Assembly (NCBI RefSeq): GCF_012910715.1
Contig: NZ_JABBHF010000017.1
Coordinates: 22,691 to 86,690, forward strand
Length of the DNA stretch: 64,000 nt
Reading direction: 5' to 3'
Source: Flavivirga algicola
Lineage (GTDB): Bacteria; Bacteroidota; Bacteroidia; Flavobacteriales; Flavobacteriaceae
Below, piece by piece: positions 44,847 to 56,400 of the stretch. The notes under the pieces were generated by a model that saw nothing but the letters and a program-made list of their open reading frames with translations, did not search any database and was not told the origin of the DNA. A program made the position numbers and the translations under genes. Each line of letters opens with the position of its first letter. Positions within the stretch are counted from its first letter, which is position 1.

Positions 44847-47800
44847 CTACAATTTTAGAGTAAAGTGCCCTTTATAAATTTTCCCGTTTTCTTTCTCCAA
44901 CACAAACCAATAATCATCGGAAGAAAGCTTAGAACCATTAAAAGTACCATCCCAACTGCCTGTAGGACTTAATTGCTTTAATAGCTTTCCATACCTATCA
45001 TAAATGTAAATTTTATTTAATGGTTCTTTATCTGCATTTATAATCTGCCAGGTATCATTATAACCATCGCCATTTGGAGTAAAAAAGTGTGGATAATACA
45101 TCAAGTAAATATCCTCAGATACAACGCCACAACCATTTTTATCTCTAACGAAGACTGTATAGTCATTAACGCTAAGATTATTAAATTCGTTGGAATCTTG
45201 ATATGTTACATCATCAAGGGAGTATTCATAATCTCCAGTTCCTTCAACAAAAACGGTTATTTCATTTTCACTTCTACTCCAGTCCTTGATTTCTATATCT
45301 GTAATTTTAGCGATGCCAGAATTGATCACACGTACGGTTTTTTGAGTACTACATCTAACAGAATTATAAATATTAGTAACCGTTACTTCATAGCTTCCAA
45401 CGCTTTCGACTGTAATCGACTGTGAGGTTTCACCTGTTGACCATAGATATTCATCAAATCCTACATCAGCTACAATCTCCACAGTATCATTTTCACAGAT
45501 AAGCCAAGTGTCGTTCATCAATAGTTTAGGTTTGTCTACAACAACAAAATCAATTGTTGTAGTGTCAAAGCATATATTACTAAGCGGGTTTTCTACTTTT
45601 ACAGTGATGGTTTGTGTTTCGCTTAAAAATGGATTAGGCAAGGGGCTAGGTAAATCATTACCATTTGCATCTATATAACTTACTATCATACTGCTTTGTC
45701 CATTTAAAACGGTCATCTCAATCAAAGAAGTGTCAAACGGGTATTGCCCATCTTGGTCATCATCACAGACTACGATCGGATTAACAGGATAAGCTACGGC
45801 AGCTGCATCTACATTGAACGTAATTTGAGTTTCATCAAAACAAGCACCATTTGTATCTTGAGATGTTGGATTAGTGACCCTAGCCGTTATAGTTTGCGCT
45901 GCCGTTAGAAAAGGGTTAGGCAATGGACTTGGTAAGGCATCTCCATTTTCATCGGTATAGGTTACTATTACATTATTCTGTCCATCTAATAATGTCATTT
46001 CCACTAAAGAAGTATCAAAAGCATACATTCCATCACCATTGTCATCACATTGCTCTGAAATTGTAACAGGATATGCTATAGGTTGCTGTTCTACACGAAG
46101 CGTAATATGATGACCTAAACCTAAGCAGTCGTTATCTAAGGCACTATCTACACGTATAAAAACATCTTGTGCATGAGGATAACCTATATTTTGGTAATTG
46201 GTAATATCTGCAATCGGATTTGTTTCTGATAATGCATCAGCCTGATTTCTATAGTACTTGATAATGAGTTGCTGTCCTATTGGAAACAAGGCCTCTATTT
46301 CCGTATTAACTAAACTAAAATCAAACGTAGCAATACCATCGGTTATATCCGTACCATCATCACATTCATAAAAATTTCTTGTATAGGTATTAGGTATTTG
46401 GGTAGTGGATACAATAAGATTTACCTGTGCCGTTCTATGGCAATCATTTGAGCTCTCTATTCTAGCCCAAATAGCATCGGTGCTCACCGTTTGATTGGTA
46501 TAAGTCGTTTCATTTATTATGGGATTGTTACCATTATCTGCTTCTGCCTGTGTTTCGTAAAAGGTAATGGTTTCGGTTTGATGATTCGTTGATAGCTCAG
46601 CATATACCTCTGTTAAATTAAACAAGCTAAAGCCATCAAGGTCATCATCACACTGTTTCAGTTCTACAATTGATGAAACCGTTGGTAATTCAAAAACTTC
46701 AATATCAAAACTAGTTTGAGCTTTGCAGTTAGTATTGCTATTATTTACTACCTCCACGTATATCGTTTCTTGTCTATTGGTGTTTTGATATGCAGATGGT
46801 GTATTTATAAAGTCTGTTAGACCTGAATCCCTATAATAGTTAATTATGAAATCTGAAGGTAGATGTCCATTTAAAATAGTGGTTTCATTTTGAGTTAAAT
46901 CGAATTGAATCCTGCCATCATCGTCTGTTCCAACACTGGTGTCATCACAAAACGACAATTTAGGAACGTTTAAACTTGGCACGGGAGTTTCAAATACTTC
47001 AATGTTGAATGTTGTGGTGGCTTCACAGGCGGTGTTACCTATATTACGTACACTAGCTACAATGCTTTGAACTGTATAAGCACCTGAATTGATGTAACTA
47101 CTTGGAGATGAAATAGCGTTTCCATTGTTATAGTCAGTCATTGATGCGTAATAAGTAACACTGAAATCTGAGTTACTTTGTCCATTTAAAATATCAATAC
47201 TTTGAGTTGTTAAATCGAAATTATAAAAACCATTATTATCATCGTCACAAACCAACATATTTTGCGGTTGAGTAGCTGTTGGTTGTTCATATATGGTAAC
47301 TGTTTTGGTTTCGGTAGATGTTTGCCCTCCAGAAGTTACGCTTAAAGTAACATCATAGTCTCCTGCACTTAAATAGTTATACGCAGGGTTCTCAACGCTT
47401 GATGTATTACCATCTCCAAAATCCCAAGTAAGGGAATCGTAGGCTTGAGAAATATTGGCTTTAAATTCTGTGGTTTCACCTAAACAAAGATTTTCGTATT
47501 CAAAACCAACTATAAAGAAAGATTGTATAAAAGGGGGCAATCCAAATTGGCTAAATCTCCCACCTAATGGTACATGCTCAAATTGATAATTACAACCTAT
47601 CCCTACTACATTCGGATTATCAATAACATCAATTAACTGGTCTCCAAATTTTGCGACATATATTTTTCCATTAGTAGCTAATTGTAAAGCGCTGTAAGGT
47701 CTAGGAAGTGGTGTAATAATAAGTTGAGAATTAATAATATCAGCTGGAGATCCCGACTCTAAATTATATTGATAAACACCATTACCTCCTATACTGATAT

Positions 47801-48677
47801 ATAAAATTTTACTATTAGGAGAGAACTCTATACCGTAAACTTCTTCATTATCTGGATTAAAATCAATAAGTGTAATTGGATTTGAGACTATACCTGTGGC
47901 CGCATCGAAATCAAATAGTTGTGCTTCAGACAGACCTTCAGATCTAGCTACAGCCAATTTAGTGCCATCTGGTGATATTTTTATTTGTCCAATACCTCTA
48001 CCAGCGGGAACAGCAAAACCAGGAAATAATGGGACATCATTAACTACAGTTCCAGTGTTGCTTACAACAGGAATAACACCAACACCTACATTTGAAACAA
48101 CATGAGCTATAAACTCATTACTATTCCACTTGTGGCTAACCACCCAATATCCTTCAAAGGAAGAGCTTTTTACAGCTGTTAATTTTTCAGTAGTAGGTTG
48201 ATTTAGTATAATGTTTTTATTAGATGTTATACCTCCTAAGCCTCCATCTAACGACATATCAACTTCAGAATATTGTAGACCTTTATTTAGGGTAGGGTTT
48301 ACAGTATCTTCAGATTCTAATGCATCTACGGTAAAAATATAGTAGATATTCGGATTGTTTGGTTGCGGAACAATAATAGCCGAATGTGTACTTGATGGAT
48401 GTCCATTTAAACCTGTACCATTGAACATTACAGCATGATTTCTATTCCACACAGTTACTCCATCTGTATAAAATAGTAAGTTGCCGTTACTATCTGAAAT
48501 AGTAGCACAACCTTCTTCGGTATCTAAAGCACCATCCAATAAAGGTACTGGGTTACCACTATTAAAATCTAGTCCAGCATTATTCCCAAAATACCAAATG
48601 TTGGCTTCATTTTGTGCGAAACCAACATTTGATAGCAGTAGGGCTATAAAAAATATTTTAATGATTTTATATTTCAA
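44847..48677 (-). CDS. Giant surface protein with PKD and T9SS type B C-terminal domain
   Basis: 1276 residues. Signal peptide ending NVGFAQ, an N-terminal beta-propeller (WYFGNNAGLDFNSGNPV to about residue 390), a PKD domain (FGDGNTSSVENPAYNYLSAG), then about seven repeats of 80-110 residues each containing CDDD.DG...FD, and the gliding-motility-associated type B sorting domain (YYPHFFTPNGDGYNDTW, IYDRYGKLLKQL, GSWDGTFNG). Secreted by T9SS and attached to the surface; likely adhesive. Followed after 10 bases by the lipoprotein gene on the upstream side. Confidence 0.92.
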   Translation of the reverse strand: MKYKIIKIFFIALLLSNVGFAQNEANIWYFGNNAGLDFNSGNPVPLLDGALDTEEGCATISDSNGNLLFYTDGVTVWNRNHAVMFNGTGLNGHPSSTHSAIIVPQPNNPNIYYIFTVDALESEDTVNPTLNKGLQYSEVDMSLDGGLGGITSNKNIILNQPTTEKLTAVKSSSFEGYWVVSHKWNSNEFIAHVVSNVGVGVIPVVSNTGTVVNDVPLFPGFAVPAGRGIGQIKISPDGTKLAVARSEGLSEAQLFDFDAATGIVSNPITLIDFNPDNEEVYGIEFSPNSKILYISIGGNGVYQYNLESGSPADIINSQLIITPLPRPYSALQLATNGKIYVAKFGDQLIDVIDNPNVVGIGCNYQFEHVPLGGRFSQFGLPPFIQSFFIVGFEYENLCLGETTEFKANISQAYDSLTWDFGDGNTSSVENPAYNYLSAGDYDVTLSVTSGGQTSTETKTVTIYEQPTATQPQNMLVCDDDNNGFYNFDLTTQSIDILNGQSNSDFSVTYYASMTDYNNGNAISSPSSYINSGAYTVQSIVASVRNIGNTACEATTTFNIEVFETPVPSLNVPKLSFCDDTSVGTDDDGRIQFDLTQNETTILNGHLPSDFIINYYRDSGLTDFINTPSAYQNTNRQETIYVEVVNNSNTNCKAQTSFDIEVFELPTVSSIVELKQCDDDLDGFSLFNLTEVYAELSTNHQTETITFYETQAEADNGNNPIINETTYTNQTVSTDAIWARIESSNDCHRTAQVNLIVSTTQIPNTYTRNFYECDDGTDITDGIATFDFSLVNTEIEALFPIGQQLIIKYYRNQADALSETNPIADITNYQNIGYPHAQDVFIRVDSALDNDCLGLGHHITLRVEQQPIAYPVTISEQCDDNGDGMYAFDTSLVEMTLLDGQNNVIVTYTDENGDALPSPLPNPFLTAAQTITARVTNPTSQDTNGACFDETQITFNVDAAAVAYPVNPIVVCDDDQDGQYPFDTSLIEMTVLNGQSSMIVSYIDANGNDLPSPLPNPFLSETQTITVKVENPLSNICFDTTTIDFVVVDKPKLLMNDTWLICENDTVEIVADVGFDEYLWSTGETSQSITVESVGSYEVTVTNIYNSVRCSTQKTVRVINSGIAKITDIEIKDWSRSENEITVFVEGTGDYEYSLDDVTYQDSNEFNNLSVNDYTVFVRDKNGCGVVSEDIYLMYYPHFFTPNGDGYNDTWQIINADKEPLNKIYIYDRYGKLLKQLSPTGSWDGTFNGSKLSSDDYWFVLEKENGKIYKGHFTLKL

Positions 48678-48686
48678 TAACTCAAT

Positions 48687-49487
48687 TTAATTAGGCCACT
48701 CTAAAGCAAACTGTACTTCTAAATCTATGTCGTCCACTTTCAAAGTTATTGTATTTGGTTTACTACCAATATGCTCTTGAAAAGTAATTTCTCTTTCAAA
48801 AGGAGGACCTAGCATAATGTCTTGTGCTATACCTCCTCCATCATCATCGCCCATACTAAAACGTAATGAGAATTGTGGGTCTAGGTACAAGTTTTCGGAA
48901 GAAACATCCCAAGTAAGGTCTCCTTGGTTCTCTTTAATTTCAGACTTAAACCAATTTTGAAAACCAAAAGTATTTTCAGTTATACCTACTTCGGGTTTTT
49001 GTAAATTAAATAGTAAATCTGCTAAACGATTAACATCATTATTTGAAAATTCACTATCCCAAGTACCATTAATATTGGAAAAGGAAATTACTTTAACCGA
49101 ATTAATTTTAACAGCACCGCCTCTTGTAACATTTGTTGTAAAACTCTTTAAGGTCTCATCCCCTTTGTTATTAATTGCTTTTATGTAGATAGTTTTTTCT
49201 CCTACATTATCAAAACTAAAATAAAGTGTTGTAGAGCTACCAAAACCTAGAGGTGTAATAGTACGATCTAATAACGTAGTCTGAAAATCATCAAGAGAAG
49301 CCTGTAAGGTCATGATATTTTCATTCCCTTTGATATCAACAGCAATGGTTTCATCAATTACATTTGTGGCTTTTCCAGTTAATTCAATTAAAAAATTTGA
49401 ATTGTTATCATTCGGTTTATTAGAGTCATCAGATGAACTACAAGCAGATAAAATGACAAACATTGTCACTAATATTGTTTCTTTCAT
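48687..49487 (-). CDS. Surface-type lipoprotein, unknown function
   Basis: 266 residues with lipobox VILSACSSSDD (Cys16), followed by an acidic Ser/Asp/Asn stretch that acts in Bacteroidetes as a surface export signal. The mature part is all-beta (two Ig-like sandwiches by look), ending VDDIDLEVQFALEWPN. Its stop is 9 bases before the start of the giant T9SS protein, so the two are an operon and may form a surface complex. Confidence 0.7.
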   Translation of the reverse strand: MKETILVTMFVILSACSSSDDSNKPNDNNSNFLIELTGKATNVIDETIAVDIKGNENIMTLQASLDDFQTTLLDRTITPLGFGSSTTLYFSFDNVGEKTIYIKAINNKGDETLKSFTTNVTRGGAVKINSVKVISFSNINGTWDSEFSNNDVNRLADLLFNLQKPEVGITENTFGFQNWFKSEIKENQGDLTWDVSSENLYLDPQFSLRFSMGDDDGGGIAQDIMLGPPFEREITFQEHIGSKPNTITLKVDDIDLEVQFALEWPN

Positions 49488-49632
49488 TTTTAGAATACTT
49501 TTGGGATTGCTTAATTGATGATAAGAAGTCTATTTATTTTTTTTGGATCTAGTTTTTTTACGCTTCTTATCCTTGCGTATATATTTGATACTTTTAATTA
49601 AGTCATAAATCACTACAATAAAATCTAGCACA

Positions 49633-50175
49633 TCAATTTGAATTAATATAATTAACTAAAGAATTAATAGATAAATTTACTCCATTATAATATTCCTTGT
49701 TTTTGAAACTTGGGACTAAAATATCTTTAATGACCATATTGCATATACTATCGTTAAGTTTGGATTCTAAGTTTCTAGAATAAGCAATTCCAACTTCTCT
49801 CGAAGCTTTACTAATTTTAAACGTTACTACCTTGTCCAAATTATATTTGGAATTGAATATGCCATTTGTAATTTTAGCACTTTCAACTATGGTTTTCTTT
49901 TTTGGTTTAGCGTCAGTTACGACAATGAAAGTAAGATTTTGATCTTCTTTTAGTTTAAGGATATTATCTTTTAAATTATCTAATTGATTCTTTAAAAAGA
50001 GTGTGTCAAAATCATAAACAAACATTAAATCATGCGGTTTGTCTAAGTAATTATATTTATTAATATCTTCACTAAAAATAATTTCGACTTTAGAGTTTTC
50101 ATGCTTAGAATTTTCATTTTTTTTACACGAAATAAGTGTTAAGAAGATTACTAGATATAAAAAAAGCCGTCTCAT
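49633..50175 (-). CDS. TPM-domain lipoprotein
   Basis: 180 residues. Lipobox LTLISCKKN (Cys17). DNLKDNILKLKEDQNLTFIV, KVVTFKISKASREVGIAYSR and DILVPSFKNKEYYNGVNLSI have the order and spacing of a TPM (YgcG-type) domain. Unlike many TPM proteins it has no membrane helix or Gly-rich C-terminal tail. It lies downstream of the RHS operon terminator, in the same orientation. Confidence 0.7.
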   Translation of the reverse strand: MRRLFLYLVIFLTLISCKKNENSKHENSKVEIIFSEDINKYNYLDKPHDLMFVYDFDTLFLKNQLDNLKDNILKLKEDQNLTFIVVTDAKPKKKTIVESAKITNGIFNSKYNLDKVVTFKISKASREVGIAYSRNLESKLNDSICNMVIKDILVPSFKNKEYYNGVNLSINSLVNYINSN

Positions 50176-50225
50176 TTTTAAGTAAGTTTATTATTTATAA
50201 TACTAAGGTATGTAAATTTTTTAGA

Positions 50226-50261
50226 TGAACTTTTATAAGTTTTAAAACTTATAAAAGTTCA
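50226..50261. terminator. Perfect 18-bp inverted repeat, terminator of the RHS operon
   Basis: Arms at 50226-50243 and 50244-50261 are exact complements (TGAACTTTTATAAGTTTT and its reverse). Located between the small tail-peptide gene and the TPM gene. Can act on both strands. Confidence 0.75.
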
Positions 50262-50287
50262 TTCTAATGTTTAATGATTTAAAAGTT

Positions 50288-50449
50288 TTACCAGCTACCA
50301 GAAGCTCCACTACCGTTAAATTTTCCACCTTTCTTTTTTGAGGCAGCAGTAGCGGTCATTTTATATTTGGTTTCTTCCTTAGAGACTTCAATGTCTGTTG
50401 TAAAATTACCTGAAATCGCAATAATAATTGCGTAAAGAATTGTTTCCAT
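50288..50449 (-). CDS. Small protein with GASGSW tail
   Basis: 53 residues: a hydrophobic N-terminus (METILYAIIIAISGN), a charged middle and a Gly-rich end, FNGSGASGSW. It lies 27 bases downstream of the RHS gene, whose own end is GGGFGGGGAGGRW. The shared small-residue tail closing with Trp recalls the GGASGxW ends of TPM/YgcG proteins. May be an accessory or immunity-like partner of the RHS protein; function unknown. Confidence 0.6.
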   Translation of the reverse strand: METILYAIIIAISGNFTTDIEVSKEETKYKMTATAASKKKGGKFNGSGASGSW

Positions 50450-50476
50450 GATGTATAGTTTATATATGATTATTTT

Positions 50477-53400
50477 TTACCATCGACCACCAGCACCGCC
50501 GCCGCCAAAACCGCCACCACAATTACATTCTCTATAATAATTTTGTTCTTGCTCATATGTCATCATACTATGATTTAAAGCATAATGAGGGGCGTATTTA
50601 ACAATTAATGGTTTGTAACTTGAATTTACAGCGGTTAGATAGAAGTTTTCGGCCATATATCTGGTCATTACGATTCCTGCAATAGTATCACTATAACCAC
50701 CTGAAGCTGCACTGGCTCCAACACCTAATGCAAGCATTGCAGCCTCAACTTCTGACCAAATAGTGTCAACACTACTAGTTTCAGCCGTATCTGCCCATGT
50801 CGAGGCATATGCTTCAATAAGCTTTCTTAGTTGCCCCATTTCTGTGAAATTTTGTAAAGCACTAATTTTTATAGTATTGTCAATCATTCGTTTTTCGTTA
50901 GCCTCATATTCTTTAATAATCTTTTCTATCTCGATTTTATGAGATATCGTATGTGCGACATGGTTTAAACCAGCGCTAATAGCTCCATTTCTAAACCCTT
51001 GCCAAAAATTTCCACCTGCAATTACACTACCGAATCCACCAGACATAGCACCAGAAAATGTTGTGCCAACAGCTCTTAAAAAGTTACTAGCTTTACTTAG
51101 CCATTTGTTAGTAGCTCCTCCCAAAGCAGAACCAAATGCGCCAGATAGGGCACCAGCTCCAAATTTTCCTCCTTGAACAGCTGACATTGTTCCACCCAAA
51201 ATAGCATGTGCAGTTATTTGAAACCCTGTTGTTATTATGGATGCTGTTGCGGCTGTAACTCCAGAACTTGTTAAGCTTGAAGAAATTGCACCAGCCAATT
51301 CACCAATTCCAAAACTGGCGGCTCCTCCAATAGCACCAAATAATGCAGCTTTTCCTGCTCCTACGAAGAAACCTTCTCCATTTATTGTATTAATAATACC
51401 ATTTGTTAGTACGCCAACTACTGCACCTATTAAAGCAGTTATGATAAATTCTCCATTTGGATCATTAAGAACTAAAGGGTTATTCCATACATAACTGTAA
51501 CGATTGAAGCTTTGAGTATTGTAAGGCTCCTGTATATAATTATCAGGAGATAAGAAACGTCCTAATTGAGCATCATACATACGACCATTCATATGTATCA
51601 ATGAGACCTCAAAGAAATGCTCATGACCTGTAAAGCCTCTGCCTACTAAAGAAGTATGGTTAAAATAGGTATTGCCTTGAGAATCAATAAACTTATCCGT
51701 TGCACCCCAAGCTCCAAATTGTCGTTGCTCTTTAACTATTCCATTTGCATCTGTTATGGCTAAAATACTTCCTAAATAATCACGATGTAAATAGTGGTAT
51801 CCATCAATAGGTTCTCGTCCAGATTGCTTGATATGGGTGATTGGAGCTGAGTAAGCATCTCCTCCAATATATGTAATTATTTTAATCGCATTATTTTCAG
51901 TATCATCTATGATTTCAACTGGCATAATACTAGAATATATTTTGCGGTATTGCCTTGAGTATTTATCTACTTCTGTACCACCATACAAAGCAACAGTTCT
52001 ATTTTGCATGGGACCATATTCAAATGTTACCCGCCCTTTGTCTTTTTCGTATATTTCTACAGGCTTTTTGTATGCATTATAGGTTATTTGTTGCAGACTA
52101 TGCTGTTGGTAATATAAATCTCCTTGATTGTTTAGATCTATATTATCCAATTGATAAATAGAATTGTTGTCATAGCTATAATCTCCAACAAAAGAATTAT
52201 TTGTAATTCGACCCCTTCCGTCATACGATTTGGTATGTGAAGTTGCACCACTGATTTGTGTTAATCTATCTAAATTATCATGAGTGAAACTTTCATCCCA
52301 ATTATTAAAAGCGTAGTTTTTTCGACTGTTTAAAATACCTCGTGAAGCATCAAAACTATAATCCATTTTTAGGGCTTGAGCACCTCCACTAGAATCGTCT
52401 TTATCTGTAATGTTAGTCAAGAAACCATATTGGTCATATTGTCTAGCTTTTGTTATGCCATTTCCTAAATCAACCTCTAATATATTTCCACGTGCATCCT
52501 CATTATTTAATTTCCATAGAAGATTATTTGAATTAAAGTCTCTAATTTCTTTCTGAATTCCTGCTGGGTCATAAATATTTTTGACTTTGACAGTGCTACT
52601 GACACCTGAACGAGAGCTTATAAAAGTATTGGAAGAAACTCTACCAAAGCTATCGTAGCTCATTTGTTTTTCAAAAGCTGCAGATCCCCCATTTGATTCT
52701 TTTACTTTATTAAGTCTCTTATTAGAATCATAGAAATAGTCATATACATAAGCTCTTCCTTGAGCAGTGCCACTAATTTTTTCTAATAATTTAGAGGTGG
52801 CATTAAAAGTATAATTGATATTAGTATTAGTATTGTCTCCAGATATTTTTTTATTGGATATTCTACCGTAGTTATCATAAGTATATTCTGTAAAACCTTT
52901 TGGAGTTGTCTCCTTGGTAACTTCTCCTAAAATATTATAAGTGTATGTGTAAGTACCTGCCGATGGATCTGATAAAGATGCTTTTCTTCCCCAACCATCA
53001 ATAGTTGTAGTAACAGTATGGCTACCATAATTAGCAGATTTCATAACGCCATTACCATAATATTGATAATTAATGGTTCCACCAATATCTTGTAGTTTAG
53101 TTATATTGCCTAAAGCATCTTTAGTAGTCGTTATGGATTTTGTACCGTCATTTACAGTTGAGGAAAGTCCACTATAGCTAATATTAATAGTTTTTCCCGT
53201 GTAGAGTGATTGGGATATTTGACGGCCATACTGGTCATAATAAACTTGGTTCCATTGAGTAGGATTACCTCCATTGAAATATGGCTCACTTTCTCTAATT
53301 TGACGTCCTATAGCATCAAACTCAAATCGTTTTGTTCTCCATTTATTATTAAGACCTAATATTTGATTTTGGACCTCCCATCCAAAACTATTATAAAATG

Positions 53401-56400
53401 CTTTTGTGTCTTTTCCTTCAGGGTAATCAATACTAGTAGTAAGGCACGAACCAATCCCCGATACATTCTCTCTGTTATATGAATAATTAGTCTCTTTTCC
53501 TAAGTAATCAGTTTCTTTGAGTAATCTTTGCCATTCATCGTAAGCAAATCTAGTCGTCTGGTTATAGGGGTTTATTTTTGTAAGGGGAGTACCTGTACTA
53601 GTATTGAAAGTATATTTTGTTTTCAACCCAAGTACATCAGTGTTTTCTATCATAAAACGACCGCTAGAATCGTACTTAAAATACTCAATACGACTGGTAA
53701 TGCCGCTACCACTAATAGTTTTTCGAGTATTATTACCAAAAGCATCGTATAGGAAATTTTCAGTTAACCAAGGTGTGCCAGCACCTTTCTTCCTAGTTTG
53801 TGTAAGCAGGTTATTACTGTAAGTATATTGAGTCTCTACACTAAAAGAGTTTCCTCCAATAACGCTTGTTTCAATCTTTTTTGTAGGTCTTCCTATATGA
53901 TAATATTGACTAGTTGAGGAGGGGTTATTAGCATATTGGTAAGTTACGGTTTTTGAACCTCCAGAAAAAGTAGTGCTTATTGATAAAGGATTTTTATATC
54001 CATCATAAGTGTAGTTTTCGGTTGAACTAATACTTTGTAAACCATCTGTTTTTACAATACGAGTTGGGATATTGATAAATACCTTATTAGAAAGCGTTTG
54101 TGTTGAATATGTATAATCAGATTTTGTTACAAAACTTGAAGGGGGAGAGTCGGATGCATAAGTAGCAACCCATTGTTGTTTAATAGCCCCTCTTTTTTGC
54201 ATATCATGTTTAGATATATTCCAAAGTTGCCCAACGTCAGTCCCAAACCAATTGGATTTTTTTACCACTTTAAAGCCTAAGAAACCTAACCCTTGCGCAT
54301 GAGAAACTGCACCCGTATACTGATATAGTTGCCTTTGGGTATAACCAGATCCAGTATTTTTAGCTTCTTTTACGACTCTTAAAGAAGGAGCTATATTGAC
54401 GTTTACATATGGATAGTTTTCATTGTAGTCGAATGAATAAGTGTCTGAGCCATATCTTGAATTTAATCTCTCATAAAAAATGTCCGTAACCAGACCATCA
54501 TTAGTAATTCTTTTTAAAGAGATATCTTTTTTATGGTCCTGGTTAAACTCATAAGTGTAAACATCGTTAGCTACAATATATGCATATTCAGGGTGTGCAT
54601 TATTAGAAAGGTTAGCTCCTAAAAAAATTGGAATACCAAATTTACTTAATCCATTATTTGTTCTTACGGAATTTGTAACTAAAGAGAATGTAGGTGTGCT
54701 ATCGGAGGTATTATGTTTATTTGCATACAATTGTATTCTATCACTAACTTGGGTTATTGAAGAATATGGAGATATTACTTCGTGTTTTAGGATGTCTGTT
54801 TTTCCATCTCCATTATAGTCTTGAGCGATATAGTGATACTCATATAAAGGGTTACTCATGCTAACACCATTTACATTGCGAGTTCCGTTGTGTACGTAAT
54901 TTTCTGTATAAGTAACTCCTATATTTTTTGAATAGTAATAAACACTATTTCCTCTAGATAGAAAGAATCGCCAAGTTGAACTATTGTTAGAAGACGGAAT
55001 AGTGAAGTCTGTTTTTCCGTCTCCATTATAATCTCCCAAAAGAATTGGTTTATCTTGATCAATGTAGCTATTGGATAAATATGCAATTTGTACTAATTGA
55101 TTGTTAGACGTGTTTAAGGAATAAACTCTTACCGATCCGTCACGAATATGCATTAGGTCAGTCTTACCATCTCCGTCAAAATCTACGCCATACAATTTAT
55201 CCTTACTATCTTCAATGCGATTGGCTAATGAACCAATATTTAAAGCACTTGTACTTGCGGTACGTTTTAAATTAATAAAATAAACTTCAGAATTTCCTTG
55301 TGAGACATTGGAATTGGATGAGAAGTTACAGTTTCTTCTCATGCCATAAAATTTTCTGTAGTATTTTTTAGGAATAGCCAATACATCGGTTAAACCATCT
55401 CCATTAAAATCTCCATTTATATAGACTTTTTCTATTTTTCTATCTTCTGGCTGTGAACAACTTGATGCACCAGTACCAAAAGGTGCTGGTCCTATCGGGA
55501 AATTAACATTTTTATCATATTGAAAAACAGCTCCATAGGCAGCCATTGCAAATGTTCTAAAACGTACTGTAGAATTAGAGCTATTTATTGTTTCACTTGC
55601 GGTGGTAACTCCTTGTTGCTGCAAAATTTTTCCATTCCAAGACAAAATAGTACTCGCAAAAACGCCATCAAATTTTTCGGTATTAACAGAATAGCCAATA
55701 CTAACATTTTGGTTGCTAAACATATCCATGAATACATTAAGCTTATTTCTGGAATCTTTGTTATATGTGATGATGTCCATTTTTCCATCACCATCAAATT
55801 CTCCAGCTGTCATGGCATCATTTCGATAATCAATTCCAGGATATATTGTTAATGAATTACCATTTCTGGAAACTCCACTAGAGGAGTAATCATATGAAAA
55901 AGAAATAGCAGGGAATGATTGATTCAATCTATTGTATTCCCTTATAGAAGTTATTCTTTGGTATCCTAAAGATGTAGTGCTATGTGTGAGTTGATATTTG
56001 CGGTAAAGCTGCCCGCCTCCTTTGACCTCAATGCGATCGAGTATATTTGTTCTTTTGAAAGAATTACCGTTAATGTATGATAGTTCAGGACGTGTTCTGG
56101 TCTTGTAGTAGAACTTTATTTCATTTGGGGAAGTAGCACTTGCTCTCGCTCCATATTTAATTGTGTTAATACGAAGTAAACCATTACTCTGCAAATAATC
56201 ATATTGAACGTAATTTCCCTGTGGGTCTTGTCTTTTGTGTAAAACCCATTCTAAGCGAGAAGAACCTATACTATTATAATAGGCTCTTGTTCCATCAGGA
56301 TAGAATACAATAAAATAAGAAGGTCCATATGAAGCACCATAAGGATGTGTTCCATATGCTCTTATTTTTAAATTTGAATAATTTTCTGTTTGATATTCAG

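Noticed and set aside
45500..47300. Repeated CDDD-DG segments as a DNA repeat array
   Set aside because: They are protein-level repeats inside the T9SS surface protein; the DNA of the units is diverged.
49519..49632. A short Lys-rich minus-strand frame after the TPM gene
   Set aside because: Only about 33 codons from a GTG, low complexity, overlaps the TPM gene end, no start signal.
50175..50190. Ten-base match to the would-be guide of the third RNA copy (TTTTAAGTAA)
   Set aside because: Too short and AT-only to distinguish from chance in this genome.
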